A stretch of DNA of 64,000 nt from Bolinopsis microptera (lineage: Eukaryota; Ctenophora; Tentaculata; Lobata; Bolinopsidae). Position numbers and translations under genes: made by a program. The notes beneath the pieces are model-generated. The model had not been told where the DNA came from and ran no database searches. It was given only the letters and a program-made list of their open reading frames with translations. Within the stretch, counting starts at the first letter, position 1. Each line of letters opens with the position of its first letter. Positions 1-9,300 of the stretch are shown piece by piece. Location of the stretch: NCBI RefSeq assembly GCF_026151205.1, contig NC_087076.1:5818902-5882901 (forward strand), written 5' to 3'.

Positions 1-29
1 AGCCCTTTTTGAAATGGCGTTTATTTCAG

Positions 30-341
30 AAACTGTGGCTATATCTACGAATCCAGTCATTGCTCATCCTGTGGCAAGAGATACCCAAATAGTGATTATT
101 TGCAAGTATACTACTGCAGAAATTAAAGGTACAGTCAAATGGATGCACTTAGGACAAGAATTTTCCGCAACCCAAAAGACGGCAGTAACAGCCGCTGCTG
201 CAGAAGGAGCACTAAGTGTTTCACATTACACCATTGCAAAAGCTGCATTATCTGACTCCGGCGAATACACTTGTTCTGCTGAATATACAACTGGTGCTGT
301 TGTAGTGACACCTGCTGCTCCACTCAATCTTCAAGTTATCG
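30..341 (+). CDS. Ig gene exon 1 seen: one Ig-like domain
   Basis: Acceptor TTATTTCAG ends at 29 and donor GTAAGT begins at 342. The exon is 312 nt and phase 1 at both ends. It encodes one Ig-like domain with the first Cys in I-I-C-K-Y and a DSGEYTC end. Because it opens with an acceptor, the gene must extend upstream of the window. The ATG at 14 lies inside the upstream intron and is not a real start. A second donor at 384, created by a 42-bp duplication, would add 14 codons in frame. Confidence 0.82.
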
Positions 342-3300
342 GTAAGTTTCTTATACATGCTCCACTCAATCTCCAAGTTATCGGTAAGTTATAGAGTCAA
401 GTAAGTTATCGGTAAGTTTCTTATACAGATAACTTTTTAATTGTGAATAGAGTCAAGAAAATGTTAAATCAATGAAACAAAAACTTTTTAATGCATCGAT
501 CTTAACCGACTAATGCAATATTTTATGTTTGCAGATGTAGTAATGACTATGAGTAGTCAGGCAGCTGCAGAAGGAAGCAAAGTTACAATAACGTGTAACT
601 TCGAACAGTATACTGGTTCTGGTGCCCCAACAATCGAATGGTTCAAGGATGATACAACGTTTACGTCTGATCAAATCGCAGCTACTTCCGAGGGAGACAA
701 CTGTGGTGACGTCCAGAGAAAAAGATATATAATTTCAAGCACAGCCACCACAGACACAGGCAAATATAAGTGTAAAGCAACTTATACAATAGATGGTAAA
801 ACAGTGATCGTGGAACCCGAACCAGCTGAAGGAAAAGCTTTCTACGTCAGGAAGTTATCTACAACTGCAAAGCTTTTCCACGTTGGAGTGGGAGCTAGTA
901 TCGAAATAGTCTGCACTGTGAATGGTGATGAAGCTGCTACTTTCAAATGGTACACTTCGACTGGCGCCGATCTTGATGACACTAATTTCACCATCGATAC
1001 TGGTACATTTGCGGACAATGTACAGACTTCAACATTAAAAACTGCAGCTGCATCCGTTCCTAATCATGAAGCAAGCTACAAATGCAAAGCTACCTGGTCG
1101 ACGTCTGAACCTAAGCTTCTAGAGGATAGCGTGGAGTTGAAAGTTCAAGGTAAGTAAACACAGAGGATCAATAGTAGAATCTAACCGATATTTTAGCTTT
1201 TCCCAGGGTACAAATTCTCTGATTTGAAACAAATAAACAATTTAACAAATCAATGTTTGCTTTGCAGATGTGACAGGTATAAAAGATGCTACTGCGATTA
1301 CGCAAACCCCTGGAACTGAGCTCAAGATCACCTGCCAATTCGAAGCTGGAGCAACTAAAGTCAGTTGGTATCGATCAGGAGTTGAGGTGAAGGAGGAGGT
1401 TCCTACTGCTGACCAAAGCGAGCTGGAGTACACCATTGCCACAGTTGCTGGATCTGATAGTGGGGTTTACTCTTGTGAAGTTTATTACACTGGCGAAACA
1501 ATAACCGGTAGACAGACCAAAAGTGTGAAGGTAAGAGGACAGATCGATGACGCTACAATCTACGCTTCTGCAGGAACAACTTCAGTCACTTTAACCTGTG
1601 TTTTCTATGGAGATGAAATGAATACTGCTACTTGGCACAAAGCAGGTTCAGCGGAAGCCGAAATAGACGTCGAGGGTAAAACAGAAGTCACCCCTGGCAC
1701 TTACTCCTCAGAGACAAACAGTCTTACAACAACATTTAAATACCTCACAGTTGCAGCAGAGGATGCAGCTGCTTACACCTGCAAAACAACCTATGTCAGT
1801 GATTCTAGCCCATCTCAATCTGTCCTGACTCTTTCGGTATTTACAAACGGTGAGCTTATAAACATTCTTACACCTGCAAAAGGGTCCGGGACTCTAGGGC
1901 GTAAGACTCTAGGGCGTGAGACTTTAGGGCGGCGCCCTAACCCTAACCATCACCCTAACCCTAACCCTAACCCTTATCCTAACCCTAACCCTAACCCTAA
2001 CCCTAACCCAAACCCAAACCCTAACCCTAACCCTAACCCTAACCCTAACCCTAACCCTAAGACCCTAGAGTCTTACGCCCTAGAGTCTTACGCCCTAGAG
2101 TCCGGACCCCCTGCAAAACAACCTATGTCAGTGATTCTAGCCCATCTCAATATGTCCTGACTCTTTCGGTACTTACAAACGGTGAGCTTATAAACATTCT
2201 TACACCTGCAAAACAACCTATGTCAGTGATTCTAGCCCATCTCAATCTGTCCTGACTCTTTCGGTACTTACAAACGGTGAGCTTATAAACATTCTTACAC
2301 CTGCAAAACAACCTATGTCAGTGATTCTAGCCCATCTCAATCCGTCCTGACTCTTTCGGTACTTACAAACGGTGAGCTTGAGGCCCATAATAGGAACCGA
2401 CCGGATTGGGGTTTTGGCTGCCGGACCGGATTCAGCCGGATTTTGCCGGACCGGAACCGGTGGTTTCAGAGTGAAATAAAAGGCAGCCGGATTTTGCCGG
2501 ATGTTGCCGGAAAATTTCCTTCCTTTCCACGCCTAATCTTCATCGAGCACTTCTTGCAGCTTGCATAAGGGATCCCATTTTCTTCTGAGTAGAACAACCA
2601 GACGGGCGATGTTTTAGATTTACTACTACTCGACTCGACTTAGGGCGGCTTCAACGTCCGAACAGATATAGTTTTTTTACAAATCTTCCTATCTACTACT
2701 AGACATTGCTTAAACAAGCAGTACGTAGCAGACACAATGTAACACGAGTAGACACGAGTCACGACACTAGACGAGTAATAATCAGAAATGATATCTAATT
2801 GGCATATGCTGCCAGACCCCGGCCCTGATTGAGCGCGTTTGTGCGAATTCCCTTTTTTTCATGCAAGTCTGAGTATCATTGGGTCACGTGACTTACAACC
2901 AGAGGTGCTTAATAAGGTTGTTCGTAAGCAGGCACTGTCTAGTACAGTACTAATCACCGTCTGGCGTCTAGAGCTGAGTCACATGATTGCAGTAATGAGC
3001 TAATTAAACCCTGAACACGTGACCTTCATATTTCGTATTTCATAATCATAAGATTAAATACTGCCAATTTTGCGATTATAGCCGGGGGCTAGCCCAGGGA
3101 GGTGGCCCAAAATATTTTCCGGTTTTTTCTAAGTCCGCACCTACCCCTCGATACACTATTCTGTATTCTGGACTCAAGGTTTCCCCCGGTAATGCGATCT
3201 CGGAAGGCAGGCCTCCCCTTTGCAACACGAGCTCGGAAGCGGGAGCTCTCGATACAGGAGGTACGTCTCGAGAACGACTCGGACCGAAAACTTTTAAGTT

Positions 3301-6300
3301 AAAACGTTTCGAAGTTTTTCTGAAAACCACTTTTTTCCACGATTCAGGCTACCCTGTTCATTATTAGCCGAAAATATTTTTTCGGTTTTTCGAAGTCCCC
3401 ACCTACCCCTCGATACACAATTTTGGACTCGAGGTTTCCCCTGGTAATGTGATCACGGAAGGCAGGCCTCCCCTTTGCAACACGAGCTCGGAAGCGGGAG
3501 CTCTCGATACAGGAGGTACGTCTCGAGAACGACTCGGACCGAAAACTTTTAAGTTAAAATTTTTCGAAGTTTTTCTGAAAACCACTTTTTTCCACGATTC
3601 AGGCTACCCTGTTCATTATTAGCCGAAAATATTTTTTCGGTTTTTCGAAGTCCCCACCTACCCCTCGATACACAATTTTGGACTCGAGGTTTCCCCTGGT
3701 AATGTGATCACGGAAGGCAGGCCTCCCCTTTGCACGAGCTCGGAAGCGGGAGCTCTCGATACAGGAGGTACGTCTCGAGAACGACTCGGACCGAAAACTT
3801 TTCAGTTAAAATTTTTCGAAGTTTTTCTGAAAACCACTTTTTTTCCACGATTCAGGCTACCCTGTTCATTATTAGCCGAAAATATTTTTTTCGGTTTTTC
3901 GAAGTCCCCACCTACCCCTCGATACACAATTTTGGACTCGAGGTTTCCCCTGGTAATGTGATCACGGGAGGCAGGCCTCCCCTTTGCAACACGAGCTCGG
4001 AAGCGGGAGCTCTCGATACAGGAGGTACGTCTCGAGAACGACTCGGACCGAAAACTTTTAAGTTAAAATTTTTCGAAGTTTTTCTGAAAACCACTTTTTT
4101 CCACGATTCAGGCTACCCTGTCATTATTAGCCGAAAATATTTTTTCGGTTTTTCGAAGTCCCCACCTACCCCTCGATACACAATTTTGGACTCGAGGTTT
4201 CCCCTGGTAATGTGATCACGGAAGGCAGGCCTCCCCTTTGCAACACGAGCTCGGAAGCGGGAGCTCTCGATACAGGAGGTACGTCTCGAGAACGACTCGG
4301 ACCGAAAACTTTTAAGTTAAAATTTTTCGAAGTTTTTCTGAAAACCACTTTTTTCCACGATTCAGGCTACCCTGTTCATTATTAGCCGAAAATATTTTTT
4401 TGGTTTTTCGAAGTCCGCACCTACCCATCGATACACAATTCTGGACTCGAGGTTTCCCCCGGTAATGTGATCTTGGAAGGCAGGCCTCCCCTTTGCAACA
4501 CGAGCTCGGAAGCGGGAGCTCTCGATACAGGAGGTACGTCTCGAGAACGACTCGGACCGAAAAACTTCTAAGTCAAAAATTTTTTAAAGTTTTTCTTAAA
4601 ACCGCTTTTTTTTCCACGATTCAGGCTACCCTGTTCATTATTAGCCGAAAATATTTTTTTGATTTTTTTTTCGGTAAAAAAAAACTGAAATCCGGCAAAA
4701 ATCCGGCAAATTTTTTTCAGCCGGAGCCGGAACCGGAACCGGATTTTGAAGCCGGATATCCGGCCGGAACCGGATTCAGCCGGATTTCCGGTCGGTTCCT
4801 AGCCCATAAACATTCAATTTAAAAGAAAAAACTCCAGTGTCGCAGGGGAGGGTAGGGGGTTCACTTCAGCAACAAGAAACATGTTTTCTTTTGCTGGATT
4901 GTAGTTTTCAAAAGAACAAATGTTTTTTGTTATTGTTATCAGTGTTTTGGGCTCAACATGGTTATTTAGGTAAAACAACATCCGACAACGAGATAGTGAC
5001 GACTGGGGACCCATTTACCTTAACTTGTAACCATAGTCCTGCACCACCAGGCGCCACTGCAACACTGCAATGGTGAGTATCTGCTTTGCTTACTTTCAGC
5101 TTTATTCTTAACCAGTAAGATCGAAAAGTTAATGTAGTACTCTATGACAACACGATGGTATTGTCATATTCACTATTATGGATAATATGGATATTACGAT
5201 ATTGTGGTATCACATTTATTTCTATAGATATTTTCAGGAAAAAGGACGGACAGATCATTGAAGGATATTCAGACTCGAATTATCCTGTAACATCAGCCAG
5301 CCTATCTGACAATGGTGGATATACCTGCACGGTAATAAACGGCCTTCTTAATCAGTCCCAGCCTTCTCAATCGTAGCAAAAGGCTTTCGTAGGCTTTAAA
5401 CAGTTAGACTAACACCTCACATTTAAATACTATAAACCCTTATCTCCCATCAGGTAATGTACGGAAGTGAGTACGACTCAATAGAGAGTGAGAAGGTTGT
5501 GCAAAAGGTCCGTGAAAGTGAAGTCGGAGCCGCTGCAACTCACCTCCTGGACGGAGCAGCCTCAGTCACTATCACGTGTACGTTCCGGGGTGATGAGGAC
5601 TTCATGAGCAGTCCCACCACGTGGTCAAAGGCTGGTGTTAACCTGGAGAATGGAGAGAAGTACACCCTTACTCCAGGATCCAAGGACACTGTTTCAGAGT
5701 ATTACGAGCGTATGGACAAGTTGGTTATTCTGGCGTTGACGCATGATGACGAGGGAGATTACACCTGTAACAACGCCTACACCCAAACTGAGAAAACGCA
5801 AACCCTCACTGTTTATAGTTAGTAATACACAGTAATACATTAGTAATACATGATATTAATATATTGGTTAACTAGTTTGTTCACTAGAAAGAAGATAAAA
5901 TTATCCAGTATTGGGAGTTACTGATTCCCTGATTCTCTGATGAAAGTTTGATTAACATTCCGAATTACCGCAGCAATCAGCAGTGTCACATCTACTAACG
6001 ATAAAGTGGACGCCGAAGGGCCATTTACACTAAGCTGCACCCACAGTGCAGTAAGTACAGGTCTACAGGTACTGTGGACTAAAGATGGTGCGGAGATAAG
6101 AGAAGGAATTACAGTGGCAGCGGAGGGAGACAAGAAGTCGGTGCTAACAGTTACTACAGCCAGCAAGGCAGATAACGGTGTGTACCGGTGTGCGGTGACT
6201 TTTGGTAGTTATGGGCAGCTCCACAAGGAAGTAACTCAAAATGTGAGGCTGACCGAGGTCACTGTATCTAGTCACTATGCCATCAATGGAGCAGCAGAGT

Positions 6301-9300
6301 ATGTCATGACATGTACCTTCCACGGGGACGCTCTGTCGACTACTGTTTGGAAAGTTGGTGACACTGTGCTCACTGATGATGATGAGTACGATTTCTCTAC
6401 ATCATCTCCCACAGCATCTTCAAGACTGGATACGTTAACGATTAACACAGTTGAAGCTGCTAATTCAGGAACCTACAAGTGTTCTGCACAGTACACATCA
6501 GGAGCGCAAGATGCTTCTAAAGATATCCTCCTCACAGTCCTGGGTAAGAGAAAGAGAGAATTAATTATTATTTCCATTACTAATAATTTATCTACTCAAA
6601 TTTGCCTGCGAAAACAATAATTAAAAGCGGCAAACAATTAAATATCTTTGACTATGTTTCAAGGAAGAATAAAATTAATTTAATAACTTTATTGATTTCA
6701 TTCCTCTAGATTTCATTCGATCAAAACAAAAAAGGACCAGGTTTTCGTGCTAATAGAACTTATATCATCGAGGATTGTATACATCTTCAAGTTACAATTG
6801 TCATATATATTTTAGGTATAACTGAGTTTGTCGCGACCGGAGAAACAGAAACAAAAGTAGCTTATGGAAGTTCCGTCACATTTACCTGCAGCTTCAGTGC
6901 GTTCCCCGATGGCAGCCCCACTGTCTCGTGGTACCAGAATGACGTCATATTCCCAGAAACCCTCAGTGGGCTGATCACCGCTCCTTCCGACTCCCAATCA
7001 CTGTACACTGTGGCAGCTGCAGATGAGTCCAACAACGGCCTCTTTCAGTGCAAGGTTACTTTCGGTGATGTTGGCACGTCCGCTTCGGATCAAGTTACTC
7101 GCTACGTTAGACACGTGACACCTTCAGCTAGCATATTCGGAGTTTTGGAGTTGAACATTGATATATCCTGCACGTTCTATGGTGATGCTCTGGGAGCAAC
7201 AACTTGGTTAAAGGATTCCGGAGCAGTCGTGACGGGGGGACAGTATACTGTTACTCCTGGAACCTATCAGCTCCAGATGCGGACTGACACTCTAACAATA
7301 GCCACCTTGACGGCTGATAATGCTGGTGCGTTTACTTGTAAAGCGGCGTACACGGACGGAGGAGTGGAAACTTCTTCAATCCAAACTCTCACAGTTACAG
7401 ATGTGCAACTAGTAGTCGCCGTTACTAAAGACCCAGTGGACAGCGTCGTGGCTGATGCCACGGTAACATTCGTCTGCACCTACACTGTTAAAGAGCTGGG
7501 TGCTGACGATGGAACCTTCCAGACAGCCTGGACACGTAATGGGGAACCGTTAGATTCCAACATAGTCATAGATAAGACTACAGCAGGCACTGAATCATTC
7601 CAAGTCACAGTGCCTGCCGTTGGAGGATGGGAGCTGAATGGTGATTACAAGTGCACAGTCACGTACGGAGTGTTCGGGGACGTCACTGCTGAGAGCCCAC
7701 TACTGGTACGGGATATCCCGGACATGTCGGACTATTACGTGGGGATGGAGAAGGAAGCGTCCCTGCACGTGATGAGCGGAGAGGTAGTGTCCCTGACTTG
7801 CAGAGTTTACGGAGACCAACCTACCACCATTACTTGGAATGATGGAGCTAAAGACCTTACAAAAGCTGATGCTGAGGTTACAGATAGTGATTATGCAGAT
7901 CAACTGGTGGAGTCAGTGTTAGTCATCCCGTCCGCGACATACCTCTACAACGTTGTATACCAGTCATATACTTGCAAAGCGGATTACACTGACCCTATCG
8001 GTAGTAAAAGTAGTGTCGTGCAGCTAGGGGTCCTAAACGTACTAGGTGAGTTTTACAAACTGTTATTCAGCATTACACTAATTATTAATTAACCATAAAA
8101 ATCAGCAAAAAAAAGATGGTCATTGATTTTACTTTATCATAACTTATACCGGAACGTAATTCATAACTTTAAATTATCCTATATTATAAACAGATACGTT
8201 TAAACAAACTCTACAAATTTTCAGAACAACCGACACTCACAGCTGCTACAGTAACACTAGCTGCAAAATCTACATTGACAATGACCTGCACATTCACAAG
8301 TATAGCACTGGCTAGGATCAGTGCTGGCACCAGCCAGTCAGTCACTGTGCAACTGTTTAAAGTTGGGACAGAGACCCATGTAGACGAGTCATATGTTGAC
8401 TCAGTTGAGGGGTATGAGGTAACATCTCATGATTTTGTTCTGTCGAGCGTTGAACCCACCGTCTCCGGAGAGTACAACTGTAAAGCTACATACGGTGATG
8501 CGGGACACGGCTCTGTCACTAGTCCCAACCTTCTGGTGAGACTCTTACTGTAGCTCTTACTTAATGTAGCTAGTGAGTGAAATGTAGCTCTTACTTAGTA
8601 TAGCTAGTGAGTGAAATGTAGCTCTTACTTAATGTAGCTAGTGAGTGAAATGTAGCTCTTACTTAATATAGCTAGTGAGTGAAATGTAGCTCTTACTTAG
8701 TATAGCTAGTGAGTGAAATGTAGCTCTTACTTAGTATAGCTAGTGAGTGAAATGTAGCTCTTACTTAGTATAACTAGTGAGTGAAATGTAGCTCTTACTT
8801 AGTATAGTTAGTGAGTGAAATGTAGCTCTTACTTAGTACAGCTAGTGATTGAAATATAGCTCTTACTTAGTATAGCTAGTGAGTGAAATGTAGCTCTTAC
8901 TTAGTATAGCTAGTGAGTGAAATGTAGCTCTTACTAAGTACATCTAGTGAGTGAAATGTAGCTCTTACTTAGTATAGCTAGTGAGTGAAATGTAGCTCTT
9001 ACTAAGTACATCTAGTGAGTGAAATGTAGCTCTTACTTAGTATAGCTAGTGAGTGAAATGTAGCTCTTACTTAGTATAGCTAGTGAGTGAAATGTAGCTC
9101 TTACTTAGTACAGCTAGTGATTGAAATATAGCTCTTACTTAGTATAGCTAGTGAGTGAAATGTAGCTCTTACTTAGTATAGCTAGTGAGTGAAATGTAGC
9201 TCTCACTTAGTATAGCTCCATTTTACCAGGATTAGAATGGAAGTTAAATTTTTCCATGGAGTAAGGCGTTGTATGCGCAAAAATGAATCACAAGGGAATA

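Noticed and set aside
14-29. ATG at 14 as the start of the Ig gene
   Set aside because: It lies upstream of a good acceptor (TTATTTCAG) in what is intron sequence. The exon enters in phase 1.
1930-2066. True chromosome end or telomere
   Set aside because: The CCCTAA array is short, internal, bounded by inverted repeats and target duplications, and flanked by coding exons.
1850-2160. Coding extension of exon 3 through the CCCTAA array (Asn-Pro repeat)
   Set aside because: A clear GTGAGC donor ends the exon at 1849, and the extension is a transposon sequence with target duplications.
3076-4822. A family of 60-161-residue frames on both strands
   Set aside because: Each repeats with the 255-bp unit of the hAT-like element, in several frames and on both strands, with no known domain.
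5332-5376. Stop codon after exon 5 as the end of the Ig gene
   Set aside because: A donor at 5332 and an acceptor at 5453 restore the normal A-domain ending and keep the frame.
8548-9222. CRISPR-like array of 34-bp repeats
   Set aside because: There are no unique spacers between repeats, and the context is a eukaryotic intron. It is a minisatellite.
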